Assembly: GCF_042664895.1 (NCBI RefSeq)
Contig: NZ_JBHTBQ010000001.1
Location: 120,581 to 184,580 of the forward strand
Direction: 5' to 3'
From: Iodobacter arcticus
GTDB lineage: Bacteria; Pseudomonadota; Gammaproteobacteria; Burkholderiales; Chitinibacteraceae
DNA: 64,000 bases
This document shows, one piece after another, positions 52,207-60,995 of the stretch. The position numbers and the translations under genes were made by a program. Positions within the stretch are counted from its first letter, which is position 1, and every line of letters starts with the position of its first letter. The notes beneath the pieces are model-generated. The model saw only the letters and a program-made list of their open reading frames with translations. It had not been told where the DNA came from and ran no database searches.

Positions 52207-53669
52207 TAGTGATCGTGCTTAGGGTGCGTTAAAGCGTGTTCTAAAACGGCTTCAACCGATACGGGTGTAAATCCAGCTTGTCGTTTGATGATCAGCAGCC
52301 AAACCAAGGCATAAAGCGCAGCCAAAGCAAACATAAGCCCAAAGGGAACAAAAATATCCGAGGCTTTCATTGTTGGTGGGGTGATATAGGCGATCGCAAT
52401 AAAAATACCTATGGATGAAACTAATTGGGGTAAAGGAAACCAGGGCGAGCGGTAACGGCGGGGTAAATCGGGCCTGCGGATACGAAGGGATACGATTGAT
52501 AAATTGATTAATAAATACGCTACTCCCCAAGCGCACACGGCAGCCAGCACCAGAGGCATGATGCGATCAATATCGCCACGGATTAAGATCACATGTGTAA
52601 TGGGAATAGCAGCGGCTACCAAAATGCCAAATACAGGTGTTTTGTAGCGTGGGTGTAGGTAGGCGAATATTTTTGGCAAGCTACCATCCTGAGCCATGCC
52701 GCACAAAATGCGTGGTAGTGCGGCCATCAAGGTATTAATCGTGGCGGCTCCTGCCAGCAAGAAGGCAATTCCCAGCCAGAATTTCCCCAATGGCCCCATG
52801 ATGGCGAGTGCAAAGTGGGGGATAGCATCGGGTGTTTCTAATAAATGCACGCTGCCTTGCGCATTTAAAGCGATATTTGGCACCTGTCTTACCATTGCGG
52901 CTCCCCACAGCACCATGCATAACCATACTAAGACCAAACCAAGCATCATGGCTCGTGGAATGGTTCTGTGTGCATTACGCAATTCGGGGGCTAAGGGCGT
53001 AACAAATTCAATGCCTAAAAACATAAACATCGCCATACCCACCAAGGACATGACGGCATAAGGATCCGTGCCCACACTGGAGGCACCAAAAAAACCGACT
53101 AAGGGTACTTTGGGTGTTTGTAGAACACCGCAGATACCAAAAATCATGAGTGTGATCCACATGCAAGCGGTCAGAAATACTTCTACCTTGGCAAATACGG
53201 CAATCCCAAAAACATTGAGTACGGCAAACAGGATAACCATCATCACCCCAACCAGCCACGTGGCATTGTGGGCGACTAGGATGGCTTGCAGCGAATCAAA
53301 ATTAACGGTTGCCATCACTCCGCTGAGAATCGTCTCTGCTGTTCCTGCAAATACATGTACCAGTACATAGGCAGAGAGGGTGCCGGTAATGGCGGCGACG
53401 CGCCCTAAACCACAGGCAATGTAATCGTAGACCGAGCCGGCGGTGGGAATCATGGTGGCTGCTTCTGCAAATGTTGTTGCCTGCAGATACATCAGCGTTA
53501 AGGCAATCAGCATTGCTAATACAAAACTGCCGCCGCCAATAGAAAAACCGGTGGTTGCGGTGAGTATGACCGGGCTTGCCATGACCAAACCAACGGCAGT
53601 TGCCAAGGCGGTGGGGAAGCCTAAAACGCCTCCTTCCAATTGTTTATCTATACGCTGCTGCAAAGTCAT
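52206..53669 (-). CDS. APC-superfamily amino acid/amine permease
   Basis: A 487-residue permease with about twelve membrane helices. The first has GFPTALATAVGLVMASPVILTATTGFSIGGGSF, and the consensus segment FAEAATMIPTAGSVYDYIACGLGRVAAITG is typical of the APC family (the E-G-P-like helix breaks). MGLVFMFLGIEF-type segment MSLVGMAMFMFLGIEFVTPLAPELRNAHRTIPRAM also fits. Members import amino acids or amines, often as exchangers. It ends the long minus-strand cluster and would bring in the amine or amino acid used there. A histidine-rich tail (LTHPKHDH) ends it. Confidence 0.85.
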   Translation of the reverse strand: MTLQQRIDKQLEGGVLGFPTALATAVGLVMASPVILTATTGFSIGGGSFVLAMLIALTLMYLQATTFAEAATMIPTAGSVYDYIACGLGRVAAITGTLSAYVLVHVFAGTAETILSGVMATVNFDSLQAILVAHNATWLVGVMMVILFAVLNVFGIAVFAKVEVFLTACMWITLMIFGICGVLQTPKVPLVGFFGASSVGTDPYAVMSLVGMAMFMFLGIEFVTPLAPELRNAHRTIPRAMMLGLVLVWLCMVLWGAAMVRQVPNIALNAQGSVHLLETPDAIPHFALAIMGPLGKFWLGIAFLLAGAATINTLMAALPRILCGMAQDGSLPKIFAYLHPRYKTPVFGILVAAAIPITHVILIRGDIDRIMPLVLAAVCAWGVAYLLINLSIVSLRIRRPDLPRRYRSPWFPLPQLVSSIGIFIAIAYITPPTMKASDIFVPFGLMFALAALYALVWLLIIKRQAGFTPVSVEAVLEHALTHPKHDH

Positions 53670-53784
53670 GGCATTTCCTTATTTATTGGGAGCGACTGTG
53701 GATAGATATTGAAAATGAAGCAGGCAGGCCGAAAGGCGCCCCCCCTTGAGGAGGGCCTGTTAATGAGAATCTAATTAAGTGCAG

Positions 53785-53805
53785 GAAAATGGCGAGGCCA
53801 TTTTC
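53785..53805. terminator. Small hairpin between aminotransferase and permease
   Basis: GAAAATGGC-GAG-GCCATTTTC forms a perfect 9-base-pair stem. A GC-rich patch (GGCGCCCCCCCTTGAGGAGGGCC) precedes it at 53735-53757. These may separate the permease from the upstream operon. Confidence 0.45.
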
Positions 53806-53809
53806 TTAG

Positions 53810-55144
53810 CTAGCCCGTGTGGCTAAAGCCATAATCCAGAGCCGCCACAATCACATCGGCCTGCGCTTTATTCAGTACCAAGGGAGGGGAGAGGATGATT
53901 TTTGTGCCGACGGGGCGCACAAACACACCTGCTTCACGGCTACGCTCGGCGACTTGATTGGCATAACCACTCATAGGATCAATCGATTCACGGCTGGCCT
54001 GATCTTTGACTAGATCAAATGCGAGCATTAATCCTTTCCCGCGCACTTCCCCGATATGGGCAAAGCGTTGCTCAAATGGCTTGAGTTGTTTGAGCAAGTA
54101 ATCACCGACTTCCCGCGCATTGTCTGGTAGCTGCTCATCTTGCACAATTTTTAAGGAAGCTAAGGCGGCGGCGCAGGCGAGCGGGTGGCCCGAATAGGTG
54201 TAGCCGTGCATTAATGCGCCGGTGAAATTGTTGTTCTGAAGGAAAGCCGTTTCAATTTTCTCATTGAATGTGGTTGCCCCAAGCGGGATATAGCCGGAGG
54301 TAATGCCCTTGGCTAGGCACATGATGTCGGGCTTTACATCCCATAAACGGGAGCCAAACATGCTGCCGGAGCGTCCAAACCCGGTGACTACTTCATCGGC
54401 AATGAGCAGTACGTCGTAACGATCACATACTTCCCTGATCAAGGGCCAATAGCTGGCTGGGGGCACAATTACACCGCCCGCGCCTTGAATGGGCTCAGCA
54501 ATAAAGGCGGCAACGGTATCCGGGCTTTGAAACTGAATTTCGCGCTCAAGCAGGTCAGCGCATTGCTGTGCTAATTGCTCCGGGTCTTGGCTATAAGGGT
54601 TACGGTAGAGCCAAGGCGTGTCCACATGAAAACATCCGCCTAGCAAGGGCTCATAATTACGCCGGAATACGGTATTGCCATTGACAGATGCGCCGCCAAA
54701 ATGGGTGCCGTGATAGCCTTGGCGTAATGAAATAAACTTAGTTCTATCGGCCTGCCCTAAGATTTTCCAGTATTGCCGAGCCAGCTTTAGTGCCGTTTCT
54801 ACCGAATCCGAGCCGCCCGAGCTAAACAATACTCCCCGCATTCCTTCTGGCTTAAGCATCTCTATGATTAAGGCCGATAGCTCTTCTACTCGCGGGTGGC
54901 TAATGCCATCAAAGGTTTGAAAATAGGCCAGCTCATCCAATTGCTTTGTGATGGCTTCTTTTACCTCGCGCCGATTATGGCCAACATTCACATTCCATAA
55001 ACCCGCCACGGCATCCAGCAATTTATTGCCCTGATCATCAAACACATAGCAGCCCTCACCCTGCACAATCCGAATCGGATTACGCTGCTGCATGGCGGTG
55101 GGGTGCAGCATGGGGTGCCAATATTTAGAGTCTTGGTATGACAT
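53810..55144 (-). CDS. Class III PLP-dependent aminotransferase (omega-type)
   Basis: A 444-residue enzyme. The PLP lysine is in CLAKGITSGYIPLGATTF, the cofactor region in LLIADEVVTGFGRSGSMFG, and GVLFSSGGSDSVETALKLARQYW is the phosphate-binding segment. Members transfer amino groups from omega-amino acids, diamines or aromatic amines to pyruvate. The strong ribosome site AAAGGAG sits before ATG 55144; the 18-residue upstream extension is not used. Its neighbours are an HDAC-like amidohydrolase and an importer, which suggests it uses an amine released by deacetylation. Confidence 0.9.
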   Translation of the reverse strand: MSYQDSKYWHPMLHPTAMQQRNPIRIVQGEGCYVFDDQGNKLLDAVAGLWNVNVGHNRREVKEAITKQLDELAYFQTFDGISHPRVEELSALIIEMLKPEGMRGVLFSSGGSDSVETALKLARQYWKILGQADRTKFISLRQGYHGTHFGGASVNGNTVFRRNYEPLLGGCFHVDTPWLYRNPYSQDPEQLAQQCADLLEREIQFQSPDTVAAFIAEPIQGAGGVIVPPASYWPLIREVCDRYDVLLIADEVVTGFGRSGSMFGSRLWDVKPDIMCLAKGITSGYIPLGATTFNEKIETAFLQNNNFTGALMHGYTYSGHPLACAAALASLKIVQDEQLPDNAREVGDYLLKQLKPFEQRFAHIGEVRGKGLMLAFDLVKDQASRESIDPMSGYANQVAERSREAGVFVRPVGTKIILSPPLVLNKAQADVIVAALDYGFSHTG

Positions 55145-55166
55145 GACAAACTCCTTTCGTAGTGAA

Positions 55167-56276
55167 CTACAGGCCAAACGAGCTGGCCAACTCATCAATC
55201 AAGCTGCGTTGAAATTCGGCAAAACGGAGATTAGGTTGCTGTTTTATAACCAGCTCTAATAAGGGATCTTGTACTTCGGTACGCTGTCCGCTCAATTCTT
55301 CGAGTATGGCGAGGGCACAGAAAGGCACATAGGCTTCTGAGTAACCGCCTTCATGGATAACGGCTAGTCGGCCTTCGCAGTGTTGTGCGGCCAATTGCAT
55401 CATCAGGCGGGTCATGCTGCGATAGCTCTCGCTGTGCAATAGCATTCTGGCTAGTGGGTCCAGCGCATTAGCATCCAAGCCGCTGGCTACAATAATCAGC
55501 TCGGGCTTGAAGGCATTGATTGCGGGGGCCACGATGCGCTCTATGGCATACATATAAGCATCGTGCCCGCCACCGGGTAGCAAGGGGATATTTAAGTTGT
55601 AACCCAGCCCAGCCTCACTGCCGCGATCCTCGTCTCCGCTATAGCCCGGCGGAAAACATTTGTCTTGATGCAGAGAAATGGTCAGCACATCAGGGCGGTT
55701 GTAAAAAATAGTTTGAGTACCATTGCCGTGATGTACGTCCCAATCCACCACCGCAATGCGGCGCACGCCGTGCTTTTTTTGGGCGGCTTCAATGGCTATT
55801 GAAATATTGGCCAGCAGGCAAAACCCCATGGATTGATCGGGCAGGCAATGATGACCTGCGGGGCGTGATAAGGAAAAAGAGTTGCTCACCTCGCCAGACA
55901 GCACATCATCTATTGCCGCTTTGGCTAGCCCAGCGGAAATCGCTGCTATTTCGTAGCCACCTTGGCTAAAAGGCGCGAGGCCTCCTAAATCGCCTCCTTG
56001 GGCATCGCTTTGGCGTTTGAATTCATCTAAATAATGCGGTGAATGCACACGTAATAAATCTTCTTCCGTGGCGGCGGGCGCTTGTTTTATGAGCAGTTTT
56101 TCTGCCAGCCCGGAAAAGTGTACCAAGGATAAAATACGTCGCTTGGAATCCGGTGAATCGGCATTGCCTGTGCTGGATGAGGGCTGTACCCATCCTCCTA
56201 CCGGCAGGAACAAAACGTGTTGCCCGCAGTGATGCCAGAAGGTTTTTTCATCGCAGTAGAGTGCTGTTTTATTCAT
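55167..56276 (-). CDS. HDAC-family acetylpolyamine amidohydrolase-like
   Basis: A 369-residue zinc hydrolase. The general-base histidines are in RPAGHHCLPDQSMGF, the zinc ligands in VVDWDVHHGNGTQ (Asp and His) and ASGLDANALDPLARM (Asp), and the transition-state tyrosine in IHEGGYSE. All expected catalytic residues are present. Bacterial members remove acetyl groups from acetylpolyamines or other N-acyl amines. It begins eight bases after the LivF-type gene ends and is followed closely by the aminotransferase. Confidence 0.9.
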   Translation of the reverse strand: MNKTALYCDEKTFWHHCGQHVLFLPVGGWVQPSSSTGNADSPDSKRRILSLVHFSGLAEKLLIKQAPAATEEDLLRVHSPHYLDEFKRQSDAQGGDLGGLAPFSQGGYEIAAISAGLAKAAIDDVLSGEVSNSFSLSRPAGHHCLPDQSMGFCLLANISIAIEAAQKKHGVRRIAVVDWDVHHGNGTQTIFYNRPDVLTISLHQDKCFPPGYSGDEDRGSEAGLGYNLNIPLLPGGGHDAYMYAIERIVAPAINAFKPELIIVASGLDANALDPLARMLLHSESYRSMTRLMMQLAAQHCEGRLAVIHEGGYSEAYVPFCALAILEELSGQRTEVQDPLLELVIKQQPNLRFAEFQRSLIDELASSFGL

Positions 56277-56283
56277 TACGGCC

Positions 56284-56997
56284 TCATGCCAGATAGGCGC
56301 TATGCAAAATAGAGGGATCATCACGTAGCTGCTGTGAGGAGCCAGAGAAAACAATACGTCCGTGTTCCATCACATAGGCGTGCTGAGCCAGCCCTAGTGC
56401 GATGTTGGTAAATTGCTCGATCAGCAATACGCCTACGCCAGACTCTGCAATTTGGCGCACAACTTCTGCGAGGCGTTTGACAACTGCGGGGGCTAAGCCC
56501 AGTGATAATTCATCAATTAGCAAAAACTGGGGCGCGGCAATTAGGGCCTGAGAAATCGAAACCATTTGCTTTTGGCCGCCGGATAAATCCCCGCCACGTG
56601 TGTTTAATTTGGCGTTTAGTTCAGGGAAAATATCTAAGACGCGTGCAATTTCTGACTGGAGTTTTCGAGTAGAGCAGGCTGATCCGGCCGCTCGCAGATT
56701 ATCCAGCACACTTAATTCACTTAAGACCTGATGCCCTTCTGGCACGATGGCTACGCCGCGTTTTCTGATTTGTTCTGGGCGCAGGCCGCTGAGGGGTTGA
56801 TTTTTGTGTTTGATATCGCCAGAGCTAAGCTCAATCGCTCCGGCAATGGCGAGCACTAAGCTGGATTTTCCTGCTCCGTTGGCACCCAATAATGCGGTGA
56901 CAGCCCCCGCCTGTATATTTAAAGAAACGCCGTGCAAAACCGGCTTTCCCCCACGCTTAAGGACCAGATCCGCCACATATAATGTATTTGTGTCCAT
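56284..56997 (-). CDS. Branched-chain-type ABC importer ATPase (LivF-like)
   Basis: A 237-residue ATPase. Walker A is LLGANGAGKSSLV, the signature LSGGQKQMVSISQAL, Walker B FLLIDELSLGLAPA, then the H-like loop LLIEQFTNIAL. It energises the HAAT-type importer with the LivG-like protein upstream. Confidence 0.92.
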   Translation of the reverse strand: MDTNTLYVADLVLKRGGKPVLHGVSLNIQAGAVTALLGANGAGKSSLVLAIAGAIELSSGDIKHKNQPLSGLRPEQIRKRGVAIVPEGHQVLSELSVLDNLRAAGSACSTRKLQSEIARVLDIFPELNAKLNTRGGDLSGGQKQMVSISQALIAAPQFLLIDELSLGLAPAVVKRLAEVVRQIAESGVGVLLIEQFTNIALGLAQHAYVMEHGRIVFSGSSQQLRDDPSILHSAYLA

Positions 56998-57028
56998 GGG
57001 ATACGCTTCAAAAAAAAGTGGAAGGAGG

Positions 57029-57739
57029 TTAGGCGTCTTCGCCTAAATAGGCTTTTCGCACGCAGGGCTTATTGAGTACCTCGCGTGTGAGGCCCAGTGC
57101 AATGCAACGGCCAAAATCAAGGACTAGGGTTTCTTCGCAGGTGGCTGAGATCAGCGCCACATCGTGATCAATCAGTAAAACTTGCGCCTGACAAAACTGC
57201 GGAATACCCAGAATTAATTGCCGCAATTGCAGCGCTTCCGCTTCGTTCATTCCCGCACCCGGCTCGTCGAGTAATAACAAACGCGGTTGCCCCACTAGTG
57301 CCTTGGCTAATTCCACCATGCGCCGCTGGTATAAATTAAGGCTGCTGCCCAATTGATGTGCCACAGCTGTTAAGCCAACGTAAGCCACGGCGCGAGCCAC
57401 TTCGGCTTTTGCCTCTTTAGCACTGACGGGTAAATGATCGAGGATGGCGAGTATGTTGTCGTTGACTGACAAATCTTCCACAACCTGTTCGGTTTGAAAG
57501 CTGCGTCGAATACCGCGTCGTACACGTTCAGCAGGCGTTAAGGGATGAAGCCATTGCCCATTGAGCGCGATCGTGCCGCTATGCGAGCGAATAAAGCCGC
57601 TTAGGGTGTTGAGCAAGGTTGTTTTGCCTGCACCATTAGGGCCGATCAAGCCGCAAACTGATGCCTTGAGTCTGACATCCAGATTGTTAATGGCTTTGAC
57701 GCCGCCAAATTGCACGGTAAGTTGGCTGATGGTGATCAT
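57029..57739 (-). CDS. Branched-chain-type ABC importer ATPase (LivG-like)
   Basis: A 236-residue ATPase. Walker A is LIGPNGAGKTTLL, Walker B RLLLLDEPGAGMNEAE, and VLLIDHDVALI is the switch region. The signature segment reads SLNLYQRRMVELAKAL rather than the usual LSGGQ, a known looseness in LivG proteins. Four bases overlap with the LivM-like gene (ATGA). Confidence 0.9.
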   Translation of the reverse strand: MITISQLTVQFGGVKAINNLDVRLKASVCGLIGPNGAGKTTLLNTLSGFIRSHSGTIALNGQWLHPLTPAERVRRGIRRSFQTEQVVEDLSVNDNILAILDHLPVSAKEAKAEVARAVAYVGLTAVAHQLGSSLNLYQRRMVELAKALVGQPRLLLLDEPGAGMNEAEALQLRQLILGIPQFCQAQVLLIDHDVALISATCEETLVLDFGRCIALGLTREVLNKPCVRKAYLGEDA

Positions 57740-58785
57740 ATTTTTCGCTGCCGAAAATAATGACGAATAGCTGCTGTGGTGCTGGCTATTTGTCCTGCTA
57801 TGCCCCTTGGTGCGGTGATGAGGGCATGCAGTAAAGCCACACCAAAAAACATCATGGCCACATAAGCACTTACGCCAAGATCAGAGAGCAATGCCGGAAA
57901 AGCACGCAGTAGTAAGCCTGCGATCAGCGCACCAAACCAGTTGTAGACGCCTGCAACAATCGTTAAGGCAAACATTAAAATTGATTCGCTGGCGGTAAAT
58001 GCCCGCCCGTCTAAACGGCCAATTGCACTGGCTAATAAGCCTCCCGCTGATCCGGCTAATAAACCGGAAAGCCCAAATGCCCACGTCTGATAAAACATGA
58101 TGTTGACGCCCGCACTGAGTGCGGTGGTGTCCCCTTTACGGATCAGCGCCCAAGTTCTGCCTACTTTGGATCGGCGATGTACTTCAATTAAACATAAGGC
58201 CAAGGCCAGACACGCGATCACATAGCGTAGGAAGGCGACATCTGATTCCGCCCAAGCAGGGCGGGACATGATGAGGCGGACGCCATCGATGGCTCGGCCG
58301 CTTAAGCCGGGCCCGCCATCGGGAAAATTAATGGCGGCAATAAAAATCTGAAAAGCTCCCGCCATCATTAATGTGGCTAAGGCCAGATAGATACCACGCA
58401 AACGCAGGGCGGGTAGGCCTGCCAGCATACCAACCACACTGCCGCCCATTGCAGCCGCTAAAATACAGGCCTCAAATGGCCAAGCCCATGCGTGATAAAT
58501 GCGTAAGGTAATCCAGCCACCTACGCCCATCAGGGCATATTGAGATAAACACACCAAGCCTAATTGCCGGTACAACAGACCCACGCCGGAGGCGGCAATG
58601 GCGCAAATAAAGGCGGAGGTTAATATTTTGACCCAATAGGCGTTGGCAATAAGAGGCAAGCCAATAAGCAGTAGGGCTAATACCACTACGATTCTTAAAA
58701 GCAGGTGATCTTGCTCTGGATTGACGGTAAAGGGACGAGTCATGGCCGAGTTATCCGAGGGATCGGTTGTGTGCAGTCTTTTCAT
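57736..58785 (-). CDS. Branched-chain-type ABC importer permease (LivM-like)
   Basis: A 349-residue membrane protein with about ten helices (LRIVVVLALLLIGLPLIANAYW, LTSAFICAIAASGVGLLYRQLGLVCLSQYALMGVGG and others). The G-L-L-Y-R-Q-L-G-L-V-x-L-x-Q segment near residue 70 is characteristic of LivM. It overlaps both neighbours by four bases. Confidence 0.92.
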   Translation of the reverse strand: MKRLHTTDPSDNSAMTRPFTVNPEQDHLLLRIVVVLALLLIGLPLIANAYWVKILTSAFICAIAASGVGLLYRQLGLVCLSQYALMGVGGWITLRIYHAWAWPFEACILAAAMGGSVVGMLAGLPALRLRGIYLALATLMMAGAFQIFIAAINFPDGGPGLSGRAIDGVRLIMSRPAWAESDVAFLRYVIACLALALCLIEVHRRSKVGRTWALIRKGDTTALSAGVNIMFYQTWAFGLSGLLAGSAGGLLASAIGRLDGRAFTASESILMFALTIVAGVYNWFGALIAGLLLRAFPALLSDLGVSAYVAMMFFGVALLHALITAPRGIAGQIASTTAAIRHYFRQRKI

Positions 58786-59660
58786 GATTCAATCGACGCT
58801 GGGTAGGCCACGGCAAAAATCATCATGGCAATAAGGGCGAGTAAAAAAGGCGTGACTGAGCGGTAGATGGCAAAGCCGGGAATGGTGATCGAGAGTGCTT
58901 CTAGCATGCCGATCACAATGCCCGCAGCAACCGTGATCGGTAGCGAAGATAGGCGGCCAATAATGGCGGCTGCAAATGCAGGGATCACCATAAAAGTTAA
59001 AGTAGTGGCTTGCAATCGCACCATATTCGCGAGTAATAAGCCGCAAACTCCTGCAAAAGCGCCTGAAATTAGCCATGCCGCCGTATCTATCCGCGTCACT
59101 GCAATGCCCAGTAGCGCGCTTAAGGAGCGATTGTTTGCCAGTGCCCGCATCTGCAAACCAAGACGCGTTTTATTGAGCAGTAAGCTAATGGCCGACATCA
59201 TGATCAAGGCCAGTATCAGGCTTAATATTCGCGTGTAAGTCAGACGAATATCACCAAAATCGAGGGCCTCTGCATCGGTGGGCAGGCTTAAACGCCTGAC
59301 CGTTTCTCCCCAGAACCATTCGGTAAACCCCAAAATCACCAAGGCAAAACCCAGAGTAGCAATACTGCGCGTGGTGCGATCTCGATGGGCTAGCCTTGGG
59401 GCCAGTAGCGCGCCATAAAGCAGAGACAGCAGCGTAGACACAACAATGGCGGCAAGCCACACCACGATTTGTGGATAATCTAGCTCCAGCAAGGACCACG
59501 CACAGTAGGCGCTGATCGCTCCGAGTGCGCCAAAAGCAAAATTCAGCACACCCGAAGCGCGATACAACACCACCAAGCCCACGCCAGACAAGGCATAGAC
59601 CGCTCCTACGCCAAGGCCTGAAATAAGATAGGGAGTGAGAAAGGTGATGAGCTCAGACAT
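58782..59660 (-). CDS. Branched-chain-type ABC importer permease (LivH-like)
   Basis: A 292-residue membrane protein with about eight helices. GVGAVYALSGVGLVVLYRASGVLNFAFGALGAISAY is the LivH hallmark. It pairs with the LivM-like permease and is two bases after the substrate-binding protein gene. Confidence 0.92.
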   Translation of the reverse strand: MSELITFLTPYLISGLGVGAVYALSGVGLVVLYRASGVLNFAFGALGAISAYCAWSLLELDYPQIVVWLAAIVVSTLLSLLYGALLAPRLAHRDRTTRSIATLGFALVILGFTEWFWGETVRRLSLPTDAEALDFGDIRLTYTRILSLILALIMMSAISLLLNKTRLGLQMRALANNRSLSALLGIAVTRIDTAAWLISGAFAGVCGLLLANMVRLQATTLTFMVIPAFAAAIIGRLSSLPITVAAGIVIGMLEALSITIPGFAIYRSVTPFLLALIAMMIFAVAYPASIES

Positions 59661-59662
59661 GA

Positions 59663-60910
59663 TTACCTCTTTAATCCCAGTTGCAATTCATTCTGATAAA
59701 TATCGGCTAATTCAGGATCAAGTACGGCGCTGCACTCTGAGCGAACGGCCCAAGAGCTACCGGTGGAGGTGGCGACACGACTAAAGTTGTTGGCGTTGTG
59801 ACGTTTACCCGTTCCAATATAAAAAGGACGGCAGAGTAATTCGCTTTTAAAATCGCTGATTTGCCGTAATGCCTCGGTTACCGTAGCGCGATTTATTTTG
59901 GCGGGATCAAGCTTTAATAATGTTTCTGTTGTCAGCTTTGCGGCCAGATAACCCGCTTGGGAAAACGTATCGCGCGGATCTTTTTTATTGCCGTACTGAT
60001 TCAGAATGGCGAGCCAGTTTTTATTTTCAGCCGTGTTGGCATCGATGGGCTGAAACTCTAAGGCCACGTCAAAATTATCTTTCCAGTACGGGCCAATGGC
60101 CTTGGGTAGCTCTACGCTATAGCCTGATGCTGGGGCTAAAAATTTGATTTTTTTGCCTAAGTTTTGTTGCTCTGCTGCGCCCAGCATTGGCGTTAATAAG
60201 CCCTTAGGTAAATTCAAAATAATGACGTCAGGGTTTTTGGAGCTGGCTTGCAAAATCACCGAGCTGGCATCTGCCGAGCCAGGATCAATTAAAATGGTTT
60301 CGGAAACGACGCCATTTTTAGCGCCCCAAGCCGTCACGCCACCACAGGCCCACTCGCCTAAGCCGGGGATATTGGGCGCAATACATACAAATTTTTTGGA
60401 TTTATAGCGTTGCTTGGCATACATCGCCACCGTGGTTGCGGCGAGGCGTGGTCCCGCATTCATGGGCACATAGTTTTTAGATTGAAAACATTCCCGTGGT
60501 ACGCCAACGCCCGCAATCACCATGATGCCTGCCTGCTCGTAGAGCTTGGCATTGGCGCCGCACTCTACAAAGCTAGCACTCCCAACCATAGCGACTACTT
60601 TGCGGTCTTGAACCAGTTTGGAGGCTAACTGGGCGGCTACTTCAGGATTCCATTGATCATCGACGATGGTGTATTCAATGGGGCGGCCTTGAATCCCTCC
60701 GTTGTTATTGACGCATTTAAAATAGGCTTCCGCTGTAGCGGCCGAGCTACTAAAGTCATCCGGCCCGGTTTTGCCCATGACGGCCCCTAGGGGAATCGGC
60801 AGGCCCGTCGCCTTTTTGCCATTATTTAATCCACAATTGGCTTTCTCTGCGGCCATGGCTTGATGGCTGGCTATGACCAGTACGCTGGCAATTAAAAACT
60901 GCTTATACAT
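59663..60910 (-). CDS. ABC importer periplasmic binding protein (Leu/Ile/Val type I fold)
   Basis: A 415-residue protein with a signal peptide (MYKQFLIASVLVIASHQAMA). The mature N-terminus binds small amphipathic ligands in this family (IPLGAVMGKTGPDDFSSSAATAEAYFKCVNNNGGIQGRPIEYTIVDDQWNPEVA). Cysteines at several points may form disulphides. The ligand is not predictable from sequence; aromatic or amine-like compounds are plausible given the cluster. Permeases and ATPases follow. Confidence 0.9.
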   Translation of the reverse strand: MYKQFLIASVLVIASHQAMAAEKANCGLNNGKKATGLPIPLGAVMGKTGPDDFSSSAATAEAYFKCVNNNGGIQGRPIEYTIVDDQWNPEVAAQLASKLVQDRKVVAMVGSASFVECGANAKLYEQAGIMVIAGVGVPRECFQSKNYVPMNAGPRLAATTVAMYAKQRYKSKKFVCIAPNIPGLGEWACGGVTAWGAKNGVVSETILIDPGSADASSVILQASSKNPDVIILNLPKGLLTPMLGAAEQQNLGKKIKFLAPASGYSVELPKAIGPYWKDNFDVALEFQPIDANTAENKNWLAILNQYGNKKDPRDTFSQAGYLAAKLTTETLLKLDPAKINRATVTEALRQISDFKSELLCRPFYIGTGKRHNANNFSRVATSTGSSWAVRSECSAVLDPELADIYQNELQLGLKR

Positions 60911-60995
60911 GGTGATGCTCCAATGCTTTTTAGGGCCAGTGTGATTCAGCGTGGACGCACGGCAGGCGGCAACGCAGGGATCTTTGCGTAAAGAC

